A stretch of 39,927 bases of DNA from CAZFVY01 sp964522665 (GTDB taxonomy: Bacteria; Verrucomicrobiota; Verrucomicrobiia; Limisphaerales; CAZFVY01). Below, piece after piece: positions 1 through 8,947 of this stretch (position 1 is its first letter; each line of letters starts with the position of its first letter). The DNA is taken from positions 1-39,927 of the forward strand of contig CAZFVY010000063.1 in NCBI GenBank assembly GCA_964522665.1, read 5' to 3'. The translations under genes were made by a program, and so were the position numbers. Under the pieces are notes generated by a model. That model was not told the DNA's origin. It saw nothing but the letters and a program-made list of their open reading frames with translations, and searched no databases.

Positions 1-1784
1 AGGACGGGGCGACTGTGCCGCTCTTTTACGAGAACCGGACGCCGGAGCTGCAACTTGTCAACCCGGACTTGAACGAGGACATTTACAACCTCATCGAAGC
101 GGCGGAACTCGATCCAGAACAGGAAGCGAAGCTCGAACGTGAGTTGAGCCGGCAATACCACATTCTGACCCGCGACGATCGGTTGCAGACCGTCGCCCAG
201 GACGTCGTGCGACACTTTCTCGGCCGCGGCTTCAATGGCAAAGCAATGGTGGTGTCGATTGACAAGGCCACGGCGCTCAAGCTGCACGACAAAGTTCGAA
301 AACATTGGACGGAGGAAATCGAGCGGGCGCAGACCGAACTCGGCCGCTACGATTTGCCGAAGGACAGGCAAGCAGAGTTGCTCAACCGGTTGAACCGGTT
401 GCAGACAACCGACATGGCGCTCATCGTGTCGCCGGGGCAGAACGAAATCGAGCAGATGAAGCGGCACGGGCTCGACATGGCGCCGCATCGGCAGCGGATG
501 AACGATTCGCAGCCGCCCCTCGACGAAAAGTTCAAAGACCCAGAAGACCCGCTGCGGCTCGTGTTCCTGTGCGCCATGTGGCTGACCGGGTTCGACGCAC
601 CCAGTTGTTCCACGGTCTATCTCGACAAGCCGATGCGGAATCACACCCTCATGCAGACGATTGCGCGGGCCAACCGGGTTTATCCCGGCAAGCACAGCGG
701 GCTGATCGTCGACTATGCGAACGTTTTTGGATCATTGGAAAAGGCCCTCGCCATCTACGGCGCGGGCAGCGACGGCAAGACGCCGGTAAGGGACAAACAG
801 AGGCTCGTCGATGAGCTACGCAAGGCGCTGGATGCGGCCACGCTGTTCTGCGCCAACTTCGGCGTGGTCCTGCCGGCGATTGAGCAAATCCCCGCCGGCA
901 GCCTGGAGCGTCTGCAACGGATGGACGATGCCGTCAACGCCTTGATCTCTCCTGACCCATTGCGCCGGGAATTTCTCGGCCACGAGCGGCTCGCGAGCAC
1001 GCTCTTCAATGCGGTGAAACCGGACCCGACCGCGTTGGAGCTTGCCGGACGTGTGGCGTGTCTCGCGGCGATCGCGAACGCGATTCGAACCAAGCTCAAT
1101 CCGAATCCGGCGGATATCACCGAGGTGATGGGTGACATCGCCAAGTTGCTCGACGCATCGATCACCGGGGTCGACATGCCCGCCAAACCGGCGGCGGTGA
1201 TGGACTTGTCCAAGATCGACTTTGAATCGCTCCGCCGGCGATTCAAGGAAACGAAACACAAGAACACCGACCTCGAAGTGTTGAAGGCCGCCATCCGGGC
1301 GCAACTTGAAAAGCTGATCCGCCTGAACCGGACGCGGGCGGATTTCCAGGAACAGTTCGAGCAGTTGATCGAGTCGTACAATGCCGGTAGTCGAAACATC
1401 GAGGAGTTATTCGAGGAACTGGTGAAATTCAGCCGCGGCCTCACCAACGAGCAGGAACGGCATGTCCGCGAGAACATGACCGAGGAGGAATTGGTCGTGT
1501 TTGACATTCTCACGCGCCCAGCGCCGGGATTGACACCCGACGAACGCGTTGAAATCAAAAAGGTCGCCCGCGAATTATTGACACGCCTCAAGCAACTTCT
1601 CGTCATCAACTGGCGGCAGAAATCAACCGCCCGCTCGCAACTGAAACTCGCCATCGAGGATGCGCTCGATTCCGGTCTCCCGCCCGCTTACACTCCCGAC
1701 CTCTACCAGCAAAAATGCGCCGCGCTCTTCGAGCACTTTTACGAGAACTACACAGATCGGGAATCGGGCACCTACGCCGCCTGA
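1..1784 (+). CDS. hsdR: Type I restriction enzyme R subunit (HsdR), 3' part only
   Basis: The frame is open from the left edge, so the true start lies outside the window; the GTG at 15 is internal. The visible 590 or so residues cover the second RecA-like helicase lobe and the C-terminal region of HsdR, the motor and nuclease subunit that translocates DNA and cuts it when bound to HsdM/HsdS. Helicase motif V is seen as WLTGFDAP and motif VI as QTIARANR (nucleotides 654-677), followed by the typical YPGK..GLIVDYANVF segment. After these comes a long helical, charged C-terminal region that normally contacts the methylase core. The nuclease domain and Walker motifs would be upstream and cannot be checked. 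No hsdM or hsdS is visible downstream, so they must lie to the left or be absent. Family assignment is firm; completeness is unknown. Confidence 0.93.
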   Translation, partial: DGATVPLFYENRTPELQLVNPDLNEDIYNLIEAAELDPEQEAKLERELSRQYHILTRDDRLQTVAQDVVRHFLGRGFNGKAMVVSIDKATALKLHDKVRKHWTEEIERAQTELGRYDLPKDRQAELLNRLNRLQTTDMALIVSPGQNEIEQMKRHGLDMAPHRQRMNDSQPPLDEKFKDPEDPLRLVFLCAMWLTGFDAPSCSTVYLDKPMRNHTLMQTIARANRVYPGKHSGLIVDYANVFGSLEKALAIYGAGSDGKTPVRDKQRLVDELRKALDAATLFCANFGVVLPAIEQIPAGSLERLQRMDDAVNALISPDPLRREFLGHERLASTLFNAVKPDPTALELAGRVACLAAIANAIRTKLNPNPADITEVMGDIAKLLDASITGVDMPAKPAAVMDLSKIDFESLRRRFKETKHKNTDLEVLKAAIRAQLEKLIRLNRTRADFQEQFEQLIESYNAGSRNIEELFEELVKFSRGLTNEQERHVRENMTEEELVVFDILTRPAPGLTPDERVEIKKVARELLTRLKQLLVINWRQKSTARSQLKLAIEDALDSGLPPAYTPDLYQQKCAALFEHFYENYTDRESGTYAA

Positions 1785-2524
1785 GTGTCGCGCAAAAGGT
1801 GGTTCGTCAAGCGGGTCGCCGCAGCAAGCTGGATATCAGGCCAATTTGCTCGACGCGGGCAGTTCACGGCCCAGGTGGTCCTTGAATGCCTCAAAAGTGT
1901 TCACTACGCCGGCCATAAACTCAGGTCAGTTGTTGCCATGTGGCAATTTCAGTTCTACGTGGAACGCGAATTGCCATGTGGCAACTTCGGCCATTCCGCG
2001 CCGTCCACCGTGCGCAACCGCGGCGAGTGGCAACGCGCTCACCGCCGGCCCTCGCCGTGCTCGTTAAAAGCCAGTTCCGTCGCCCAGCGGGCAGGGCCGT
2101 CAATAATCGAAGCCGTCGAACACCTGGCTCGTCAGGTGGTGGGGCGGTCCTTCCAGTTCCAGGGTTCTCATCGTTTCGTTCCGTGGACGCGTATCGTGGC
2201 CCGTGCGGCGAGCTCCTCACCACAGGCTCCGGTTGAACAAGGTTTCATGAGTTAATCCGCATCCCGCGCGGACATGCCGCCGCCCACCTCCGTTTTCTTC
2301 TCCAGTTCGTCCATCAGCAAAAACATTTCCTGTTGCCGAAATTCTCCGCAATCGCTCATGCGAAATGGCTCGCAGGATCGACGTTCAGCGCCTTTGCTCC
2401 GCTAAACGACCGGCGAGGGATCGATGACAAAGCTTGGCAGTTGCTAACAGTTGCTATAACTCACCCATTTCAACCCCATTGGCGAGGAATGCCGACCATT
2501 GGGTTTCGGGCGCCAACGCTGAGC
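1785..2524. other. Intergenic stretch without a convincing gene
   Basis: About 740 bp between hsdR and the tRNA-Lys terminator. Short open frames exist on both strands, but none has a recognisable domain, a good ribosome-binding site or a consistent composition, and they look like chance frames in GC-rich DNA. The visible structure is a pair of identical palindromes at 1933-1984 (listed separately). A minus-strand frame of about 35 codons near 2255-2360 (beginning MSDCGEF) is too short to call. The stretch could be a decayed gene or island remnant; nothing proves that. Confidence 0.5.
1933..1984. repeat. Pair of identical 14-bp palindromes
   Basis: TTGCCATGTGGCAA occurs at 1933-1946 and again at 1971-1984, start-to-start distance 38 bp. 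Each copy is an inverted repeat with arms TTGCCA and TGGCAA around a 2-bp centre. Identical dyads this close together, outside a gene, fit a tandem operator or a small dispersed repeat. Which protein would bind is unknown. Confidence 0.6.
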
Positions 2525-2525
2525 A

Positions 2526-2550
2526 AAAACCCCTGATTTTATTGGGTTTT
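2526..2550 (-). terminator. Probable terminator of tRNA-Lys
   Basis: Arms AAAACCC (2526-2532) and GGGTTTT (2544-2550) form a 7-bp stem with an 11-nt loop. Read on the minus strand, the hairpin begins 15 nt past the tRNA CCA end and finishes in a short run of T. The stem is A/T-rich and the structure is nearly symmetric, so it could act in both directions. Confidence 0.55.
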
Positions 2551-2565
2551 AATGCTGTTTTGAAA

Positions 2566-2641
2566 TGGTGGGTTGGCAGGGACTCGAACCCTGGACCAAT
2601 GCCTTAAAAGGGCACTGCTCTACCAACTGAGCTACCAACCC
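2566..2641 (-). tRNA. tRNA-Lys (anticodon UUU), CCA encoded
   Basis: The minus strand folds into a complete cloverleaf. The acceptor stem pairs GGGTTGG with CCAACCC, the D arm has GCTC/GAGC around AGTTGGTA, and the anticodon stem GTGCC/GGCAT holds the loop CTTTTAA, giving anticodon TTT. A 5-nt variable loop and the T arm CAGGG-TTCGAGT-CCCTG follow. The discriminator is A and the CCA tail is encoded (2566-2568). Length is 76 nt including CCA. Confidence 0.97.
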
Positions 2642-2753
2642 ATCTGGAAGGTCTGCGGGCGCCGCCGAAGCAAACGCGCCGCGAAACCTAATCAACCCTC
2701 GCCACTGGCGCAAGCGATTTTACGCCCGAATTTCCGGGCAAAACGTGTTTTGA

Positions 2754-2782
2754 GGAGGGTGAACGCCGAAGGTTCGCCCTCC
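2754..2782. repeat. Intergenic 11-bp hairpin
   Basis: Arms 2754-2764 and 2772-2782 pair over 11 bp (one T.G wobble) around a 7-nt loop. It lies between the stop of the secreted hydrolase and the 5' end of tRNA-Lys, both on the minus strand. There is no T tract on either side, so it is at best a weak or Rho-assisted terminator; a dispersed REP-like repeat is the alternative. Confidence 0.35.
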
Positions 2783-2864
2783 GAACTGGCGGGCGCCGTC
2801 GGGGCCTTCGCAACGGGGAGAAAGAATCGACTTCGCGAGCCGAAATCCCAGTTGGCCGGATACG

Positions 2865-4265
2865 TCAGTGGCTAAAGACTTCGATGTCCACCCGGTTTTC
2901 CGGTCCTGGCTGAATTTGGACGATCATTTCCGACTTGTCCCCGGGATGTTTGCGCAGGAACACGCCCTGTCGGTCGAGGGACCGTGAGAAGTCCTTCAGC
3001 CGAGCCGACGCGACCCACTCCCGATGGTCGGCTTCATCCAACTTTCCGTTCGAGCGCGCTTTTTGCGTCATCTTTTTCAATACCGGATCCCGCGAGTTGC
3101 TGGCGAATCGCGCGGCGTTTTGCCGCACCTCGACGCGGTAACGCCCCGGACAAAGCCCGCGGGCGGGCGGAATCACGAATTGGCCGAGCACGTCGCCGGT
3201 ATTGAAAACAAACCCGGTGATCGGCGGCGCGTTGGTTGAATCCAGCGGCGTAAATAGGACGTAGCCACGGGCCAGTGGTTCCCCATCCACCTTCACGACG
3301 CCGCGCGCTCCAATGCGTGGCGCGTCGGTTAGAAAACCGCCGCCGCGCAGCCAACGGAACATCGCTTCCGGCCATTCGCCGAGAACCGGGTCCCCTTGCG
3401 CAAATCCAACGCCATGTTCGCCGCTTTGATAGAAATGGGCCTCAGCGGGCACGCCCGCGCGAAGCAACCGGCCATAAAGGTCCGCCATGCCGGTGGCGTG
3501 CCCAAAATCCTCCGACGTGCAGAACATGAACGTGGGTGGAGCGGAGGCCAGTTCGTTTTCGGCAGGCGACATGGCCCGGGCGGCCTCGTCGTCGGTCAAT
3601 CCTTCCGCGAGCGCCCCTCGCGGCCCCCCGCGTTGGCCGGCGTCGCCGTACGCGAGAACCAGAAAATCGGGCCGGCTGGAAATCCGCTCCAGCGGGTCCG
3701 TCGCGTCGGGAACGGCGGCCCGCGCCTTCATCGAGGCATTCGCGGCCAGTTGGGCGCCGGCGGAGAAACCGATGATCCCGATTCGATTCGGGGCCACGTG
3801 GAATTCCGCGGCGCGCCCCCGGACGAACTCCATGCCGCGCCGGGCGTCCTGCAGTGTCTCCCGCAGTGTGTAGAGCGGCACGATGCGGTAACGGAGCACG
3901 AACGCCGCCACGCCGCGCGCCTGGAACCATTGGGCGATCTGGACCCCCTCAAAGTCGGTGCACCGAACCGTGAACCCACCGCCGGGGCAGACCAGGACGC
4001 CGGCGCCATTCCCCTGTCCCGGCGGCGGAAGAAAGACGGTAATTGCCGGGCGATCCTCGACCGTCGAGCCGACGGCGCCCGGCGCGCCCGTCGGCCAGAG
4101 TTCATAGGTCGGCTCGGCGGCCCGGCCCGCCAGCGGCTGGAAGGCAGCCCAGACCACCAACGCCAGCGCCGAACGCCGCGACCCACGAATAGATTTGAGG
4201 ATCGCGCGCGGTCGCCGCGTAACGGCGAGCGCCGCCACGCGGGCGATGATCTTCCTGGTCGCCAA
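2865..4265 (-). CDS. Secreted alpha/beta-hydrolase (BD-FAE/acetyl-xylan-esterase type) with C-terminal beta domain
   Basis: A 466-residue protein starting at a TTG 8 bp after the stop of the upstream DUF1080 gene, so the two are probably one transcript. A basic N-terminus and a hydrophobic stretch (about residues 31-49, ending AGRAA) look like an export signal. The esterase fold follows: the oxyanion segment CPGGGF (residues 93-98), nucleophile elbow GFSAG with Ser168, likely Asp253 in TSEDFGH, and His284 in GEHGVG. These match the family that deacylates plant-polysaccharide side chains. From about residue 322 a separate beta-rich domain resembles transthyretin/carboxypeptidase-regulatory modules (VDGEPLARGYVLFTP, later GRYRVEVR). 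Substrate cannot be read from sequence. The start is uncertain; the first 25 residues may be untranslated. Confidence 0.82.
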   Translation of the reverse strand: MATRKIIARVAALAVTRRPRAILKSIRGSRRSALALVVWAAFQPLAGRAAEPTYELWPTGAPGAVGSTVEDRPAITVFLPPPGQGNGAGVLVCPGGGFTVRCTDFEGVQIAQWFQARGVAAFVLRYRIVPLYTLRETLQDARRGMEFVRGRAAEFHVAPNRIGIIGFSAGAQLAANASMKARAAVPDATDPLERISSRPDFLVLAYGDAGQRGGPRGALAEGLTDDEAARAMSPAENELASAPPTFMFCTSEDFGHATGMADLYGRLLRAGVPAEAHFYQSGEHGVGFAQGDPVLGEWPEAMFRWLRGGGFLTDAPRIGARGVVKVDGEPLARGYVLFTPLDSTNAPPITGFVFNTGDVLGQFVIPPARGLCPGRYRVEVRQNAARFASNSRDPVLKKMTQKARSNGKLDEADHREWVASARLKDFSRSLDRQGVFLRKHPGDKSEMIVQIQPGPENRVDIEVFSH

Positions 4266-4273
4266 TGGTTCGC

Positions 4274-5092
4274 CTACGGTTTGTCGTATTCACCAATCGA
4301 ACGGACCCAAATATTGCGGAACCGCATCGGGTTGTTATGATCCTGCAGTTCAATATACACTTCCGGCGCGTGCGGCTTGTCGTAATTGCCATTATTCCGG
4401 TGCGGAGTCGTGCCGGCGTATTCTCGCTTGTGATGGAGGAGGATGCCATTCTGAATGACCGTCACGTTCGCTTTCTTGGCGATTTTTCCATCCGCGTCCC
4501 AACGGGGTGATTCAAAGATAATGTCGTAGCTCTGCCATTCGCCGGGAGGTTTGCAGGCGTTGGCAAGCGGTGGCGTCTGGCCGTAAAGCGCGCCGCATTG
4601 GCCGTCAGGATAAGTAAGATTGTTGTAGTTATCGAGGATCTGCACTTCGTAAATCCCGTTCATGAGCACACCGCTGTTGCCGCGTCCCTGGCTGTTGCCC
4701 TTCACCTCTGCCGGCGTCGCGAATTCGAGATGCAGTTGGAAATCGGCGAACCGTTGTTTCGTGTGAATGCTGCCGCTTTTGGGCGCGACTTGCATAAACC
4801 CGTCCATCAGCGTCCAACCAGCGGGCTTGCCACCCCCACCCTCCCACTTGGAAAGGTCCGTGCCATCGAACAGCACGACCGCGTCGGAAGGAGCCGGCGC
4901 CAGATGGCTAAACGTTTTCGCCGGCGTGACGACTTTCGGCCGCGGCCGGTCGGGGTCGTGAACGTGCCATTTGGTGCCCGGAATGATCGGCGTGTCGGTG
5001 TAGCCTAGGGCGTCCGCGGCGAACACCGAAGACGCCGTACCAAGGGCGAGCAGAGAAAATGCCAGATGCTGGACGATGTATTTGGTAGTCAT
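4274..5092 (-). CDS. DUF1080 protein (3-keto-disaccharide hydrolase-like), secreted
   Basis: A 272-residue protein with a signal peptide (hydrophobic run ending SSVFAADA) and a single DUF1080 domain of the concanavalin-like jelly-roll type. Family hallmarks are VLFDGTDLSKWEGGGG near the start, the GRGNSGV segment, YEVQILD, and the C-terminal LQDHNNPMRFRNIWVR. Some DUF1080 proteins are known to hydrolyse 3-keto-glycosides by an elimination route; this copy has not been tested. The ATG at 5092 (MTTKYI) is preferred to an upstream in-frame start at 5128 because it leaves a normal signal peptide. It leads a two-gene minus-strand unit with the secreted hydrolase at 4265 and is divergent from the pseudopilin at 5253. 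Confidence 0.88.
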   Translation of the reverse strand: MTTKYIVQHLAFSLLALGTASSVFAADALGYTDTPIIPGTKWHVHDPDRPRPKVVTPAKTFSHLAPAPSDAVVLFDGTDLSKWEGGGGKPAGWTLMDGFMQVAPKSGSIHTKQRFADFQLHLEFATPAEVKGNSQGRGNSGVLMNGIYEVQILDNYNNLTYPDGQCGALYGQTPPLANACKPPGEWQSYDIIFESPRWDADGKIAKKANVTVIQNGILLHHKREYAGTTPHRNNGNYDKPHAPEVYIELQDHNNPMRFRNIWVRSIGEYDKP

Positions 5093-5252
5093 GTGAACGA
5101 TTATTTCCCGAGCGAAATAAAAAGGCAAGCGCGCCGGAACCGCGCGTCGAAATCGTCGCCAGCGACGGGGATCAGGTCACCGCCGGCCGAGAGAATTCGC
5201 TCGCGGCTCGCCCGGAGGCGGTCTATCGTCCACGCAAATCCCAATTTACCGA

Positions 5253-5999
<747 letters not shown>

Positions 6000-6187
6000 G
6001 CGCCCGCCGGCGGAGCCGACGACATCCTGCGCCGTCAAAACACCCCGCGGTCTCGCGTCAGCGCGATATTCCTACGGAGAGAAGGGTCCTTGAGGAGGCG
6101 ACCGGGATCGGAGTTACCAATACCCCTACTGCCCGGGCGGAGTTGCGCATGGGCGAGAGAAGAAGAAAGCGGAACCGAGCTACGCCT

Positions 6188-6211
6188 TCAACGCGGCGGT
6201 CGCCGCGTTGA
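6188..6211. repeat. 24-bp perfect palindrome (11-bp arms)
   Basis: TCAACGCGGCG and its exact reverse complement flank a 2-bp centre (GT). As RNA it would be a very stable hairpin. It lies between the convergent stops of the pseudopilin (5999) and infA (6256) and has no T tract. A bidirectional, Rho-assisted terminator or a dispersed repeat are the main options. Confidence 0.6.
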
Positions 6212-6255
6212 GATGAATAGCCTCGCCGACGAGCGGGAGGCGCGATTGGCCGGCG

Positions 6256-6471
6256 CTATTTCAGCCGCCAGGTGATACGCGCCTTGCTCAGATCGTAAGG
6301 CGACATTTCCATTTTAACGCGATCACCGACGGTCAGGCGGACCCAGCGTTTGCGCATCTTGCCGCAGATCGTGGCGAGCACGAGATGCTTGTTATCCAAT
6401 TCCACACGGAACATCGTTCCCGGCAGCACCGTCTGCACGCACCCTTCCACTTCAATGTGTTGCTCTTTCAT
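6256..6471 (-). CDS. infA: Translation initiation factor IF-1
   Basis: A 71-residue OB-fold protein matching IF-1 over its whole length: IEVEGCVQTVLPGTMFRVELDN at the N-terminus, GKMRKRWVRL in the middle and VGDRVKMEMSPYDLSKARI at the end. IF-1 binds the 30S A site and assists IF-2 and IF-3 during initiation. Length is normal. A Cys (ATICGKM) replaces the usual Ser of the HISGKM segment, which is a mild variation. It sits downstream of the RRM gene on the same strand, but a strong terminator (6543-6578) separates them, so infA needs a promoter in the 70 bp upstream. Whether the genome has a second infA cannot be seen. Confidence 0.96.
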   Translation of the reverse strand: MKEQHIEVEGCVQTVLPGTMFRVELDNKHLVLATICGKMRKRWVRLTVGDRVKMEMSPYDLSKARITWRLK

Positions 6472-6542
6472 AGGTTCGTTCGATCAGGACACCGGTCCGA
6501 AGCGATGGACGTATCCCCGCCCCGGCGCTGTTTACTCCGTTA

Positions 6543-6578
6543 GAAAAAAAATCGAGGCCCGGCGAACCCGGGCCTCGA
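6543..6578 (-). terminator. Rho-independent terminator of the RRM gene
   Basis: A perfect 11-bp stem (6552-6562 with 6568-6578, arms TCGAGGCCCGG and CCGGGCCTCGA) closes a 5-nt loop. On the minus strand it is followed directly by eight T residues (complement of 6544-6551). It begins 18 bp past the RRM stop codon and is a textbook intrinsic terminator. Confidence 0.93.
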
Positions 6579-6596
6579 CCGCGTTAAACGAGAATC

Positions 6597-6926
6597 TTAG
6601 TAGCGCTGTCCGCCGCCGCCACCACCGCCGCGGTATTCACGACGACCGCCGCCGCCGCCGCCGCCGCCAGTCCGCTCTTCACGGGGCTTCGCGACGTTAA
6701 CCGTCAGCGCGCGTCCGTCGATCGATTTGCCGTTCAGGACTTCGATGGCCTTCTGCGCCTCTTCCGGCGTGCTCATGGTGACGAAACCGAAACCGCGAGG
6801 ACGGCCCGTGGAACGGTCCATCATAAGGTTGGCTTCGATTACCGTGCCGTGCGCCGCAAAGGTATCTTGCAGGTCGTTTTCGGTGGTGTTAAAGGAGAGA
6901 TTCCCCACAAACAATTTGTTACTCAT
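6597..6926 (-). CDS. Glycine-rich RRM RNA-binding protein
   Basis: A 109-residue protein with one RRM fold: RNP2 is LFVGNL (residues 5-10) and RNP1 is RGFGFVTM (residues 44-51), both with the aromatic residues that stack on RNA bases. Residues about 85-109 are an Arg/Gly-rich tail (runs of glycine broken by RREYRGG and ending GQRY), as in the bacterial Rbp proteins and plant cold-inducible glycine-rich proteins. These are thought to act as RNA chaperones; no target can be inferred here. The gene has a long A/T-rich upstream region and its own terminator, so it is probably a single-gene unit. The polyglycine run is GC-repeat DNA and could vary in length between strains. Confidence 0.94.
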   Translation of the reverse strand: MSNKLFVGNLSFNTTENDLQDTFAAHGTVIEANLMMDRSTGRPRGFGFVTMSTPEEAQKAIEVLNGKSIDGRALTVNVAKPREERTGGGGGGGGRREYRGGGGGGGQRY

Positions 6927-7282
6927 GTGATGTTTTACTGTACCGACTAATTGCTTTCTTCAGACTGTCCCCGGTCATCGGGTTTAAAATCATCACTGAA
7001 CTGAGTTCACTTGAAGATTCGCCATATCTTAAAAGGACAAACTATCGAACAGACGCCTAAAGGTGGACTTTCCAGCGAGGATAGCAACATATATTTGCAA
7101 TTATTTTTGAACGACCGCTCGTTCACCCTCTGATTCCATCGAACAAGCCACCCAAGCTTCCACAGAAAAGCCGTGCCTAAACTAAATCTATCCTACTACG
7201 CATAAATGGGTTAACAGGATTCTGACGAGGAGGAAGAAGGTTCGACTCTGGCCCTCGCGGCCGCCGACGCGTTGGAACTCCC
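6927..7282. other. A/T-rich intergenic region (RRM leader and promoter side)
   Basis: 356 bp between the RRM start and the GH9 stop, clearly more A/T-rich than its surroundings over 6930-7210. No gene is visible. It must hold the minus-strand promoter of the RRM gene, and it could also give a long 5' leader. A small dyad GAACTCAGTTC (about 6998-7011) is the only clear element; promoter boxes could not be assigned with confidence. Confidence 0.45.
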
Positions 7283-8947
7283 TCACGGGTCAGCAATGAA
7301 GCCCGCCAAGGCGTAAATCAACGCTCCGTTCCAATTAATAGCGATTTCGTTGGTGCGATAGTCCGCCTGCGTGTCGTGCCAGTCAGTCGCCTTCGGGTTG
7401 GCGCCGCCAACCAGATAACCCGGCCACGCGGGACCGTCCTTTCCAGACCGGCGGTCATGGGGGTGGAGCGGCGGTTCGGCGCCGACGCCGGTCACAAACG
7501 AACGCCCGTAAACATTGCGCCCGAAAAGATGGCTCACCGCGTCAAGCGCCACTTCGAGGTAGCGCGGGTTCGGGTTGAGCCGGTGCGCCGCTTGGAGCAG
7601 CACGACTTGGCGCGCGACGCCGCCGTTGCAGCCCCAGTAATACGTCGTTCCCAGCGGGCGGGCGTAACCGTGTTCGTCGCGGGTCTTCACAATGCCGTCG
7701 GCGGTGGCGAGCAATAGCTTCCGCAACTGCGAGACGAGTTCGGCGTCGCGGCCCGGTCGCGGTGAAAAAAGATAGGTCAGCGCGCCGAGGTTGCCGACGT
7801 TGCCCCAATCCCAATTCAGTTCGATCTTCGGTTCCTGCGCCCGCAGGCGATTCTCCAAATCACGCAAAGCCGCGGCGCTCCCGGTCGTTTCCCAGATTTC
7901 GGCCGACGCCCAAAGCCGGTCATCCTGGTCGCCAGTCTGGTAACCGCCGGTCGAGAAGCCCGTTAGATCGGCGAGATGATCTTCGGGGTGATCCGCGAGG
8001 AATTGGTAGCTCCGGTCGGCCGCCTTCTGGCATTGCGCCGCGAACGCGGGATCAAATTCGTGAAAGTAACGCGCGGCCTGCGCTAGCAGCGCCACAAAAT
8101 CCGCCGTCGCCGCGCTGCTCCATGGAGTGAAGAATCGGTCGGTCCGCTCGGCTTCGGGCGCGATGAACGGGCCGAACCGCGCCGTCGAAACCTTGTGGTA
8201 AACCGAGCCATCCGTCGCCTGCATCGTCAACAGCCAATCCAACTCCCACTTGATTTCGGCGAGAAAATCCGGCGTTTTGCCGCCCGACTCCGGCAGATCG
8301 AGGCGGACCTTTTCGAGCTGGGGACGGAAATCGTCCCAGGCGCGAAACATGCACCCCACCGTCACCCCGGCGTTGACCACGTACTTGTTATAGTCACCGG
8401 CGTCGTGCCACCCTCGCGTGGAATCCCTGGCAGTGTGCCCGCCACCGACGAAATCGAGCCACGCGTCGTTGGTATGGCAGACGGCGTGGGCAAACGTTTG
8501 GCCGTCGCGTTCCCCGGCAACGGAAGCGCCGCAGCGCCAGAGATACATTCCCCGGGTAACGGTCCGAAACGCGTCGTTATAGACATTCGCGGCGATCCGG
8601 AACGGCGCCGAGCGCCCTACCCCAGCGACATCGATTTGAAACGAGCCGGACTCGCGCACCGCGGTGAAATCGGCCAGGAAAAGCTCCTCGCCCGTATCGG
8701 CGTTCACGCGCGGTCCGGTGACGACTCCCCGATATACCGCCTTGCCGTCTCCTACCCGGACGATGGCAAAGTTCGTGCAGACCAGCGCAATCGTCGCCTG
8801 TTTCGGCCGGTCGGGCAGGAAGCCAACGGTGTTCAAGCGTATGCTCGGCGCGGCGCCAGCCGAGATTGAACACGCCATGAGCAACGCGCGACTCAGCGCG
8901 GGCGCCAGACGTCGCCCGAACTTTTGAATTGGCCTAAAGTTTTGCAT
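7283..8947 (-). CDS. Secreted glycoside hydrolase family 9 (endoglucanase-type)
   Basis: A 554-residue GH9 enzyme of the bacterial type. After an N-terminal export signal (hydrophobic ALSRALLMACSISAGAA) comes the Ig-like CelD_N domain (about residues 35-120, starting IRLNTVGFLPD), then the (alpha/alpha)6 barrel. Catalytic motifs are present: HDAGDYNKY (residues 181-189, Asp182/Asp185 the base), PLHPHDR (His495/His497), and TNEIAINWN with the acid Glu534. GH9 enzymes cleave beta-1,4-glucan or related linkages by inversion; some act as exo-glucosaminidases, so cellulose is not certain. No carbohydrate-binding module is attached. The ATG at 8947 is chosen because the in-frame extension to 9163 lies in front of a good signal peptide. 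It is divergent from the propeller gene at 9257. Confidence 0.92.
   Translation of the reverse strand: MQNFRPIQKFGRRLAPALSRALLMACSISAGAAPSIRLNTVGFLPDRPKQATIALVCTNFAIVRVGDGKAVYRGVVTGPRVNADTGEELFLADFTAVRESGSFQIDVAGVGRSAPFRIAANVYNDAFRTVTRGMYLWRCGASVAGERDGQTFAHAVCHTNDAWLDFVGGGHTARDSTRGWHDAGDYNKYVVNAGVTVGCMFRAWDDFRPQLEKVRLDLPESGGKTPDFLAEIKWELDWLLTMQATDGSVYHKVSTARFGPFIAPEAERTDRFFTPWSSAATADFVALLAQAARYFHEFDPAFAAQCQKAADRSYQFLADHPEDHLADLTGFSTGGYQTGDQDDRLWASAEIWETTGSAAALRDLENRLRAQEPKIELNWDWGNVGNLGALTYLFSPRPGRDAELVSQLRKLLLATADGIVKTRDEHGYARPLGTTYYWGCNGGVARQVVLLQAAHRLNPNPRYLEVALDAVSHLFGRNVYGRSFVTGVGAEPPLHPHDRRSGKDGPAWPGYLVGGANPKATDWHDTQADYRTNEIAINWNGALIYALAGFIADP

Noticed and set aside
1785..2255. Plus-strand open frame of 156 codons directly after hsdR
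   Set aside because: It has no ribosome-binding site, no recognisable domain and includes the palindrome pair; the translation looks random.
2566..2641. Direct repeat of the tRNA-Lys 3' end marking an integrated element
   Set aside because: No second copy of the tRNA end was found in the window, so no attachment site is called.
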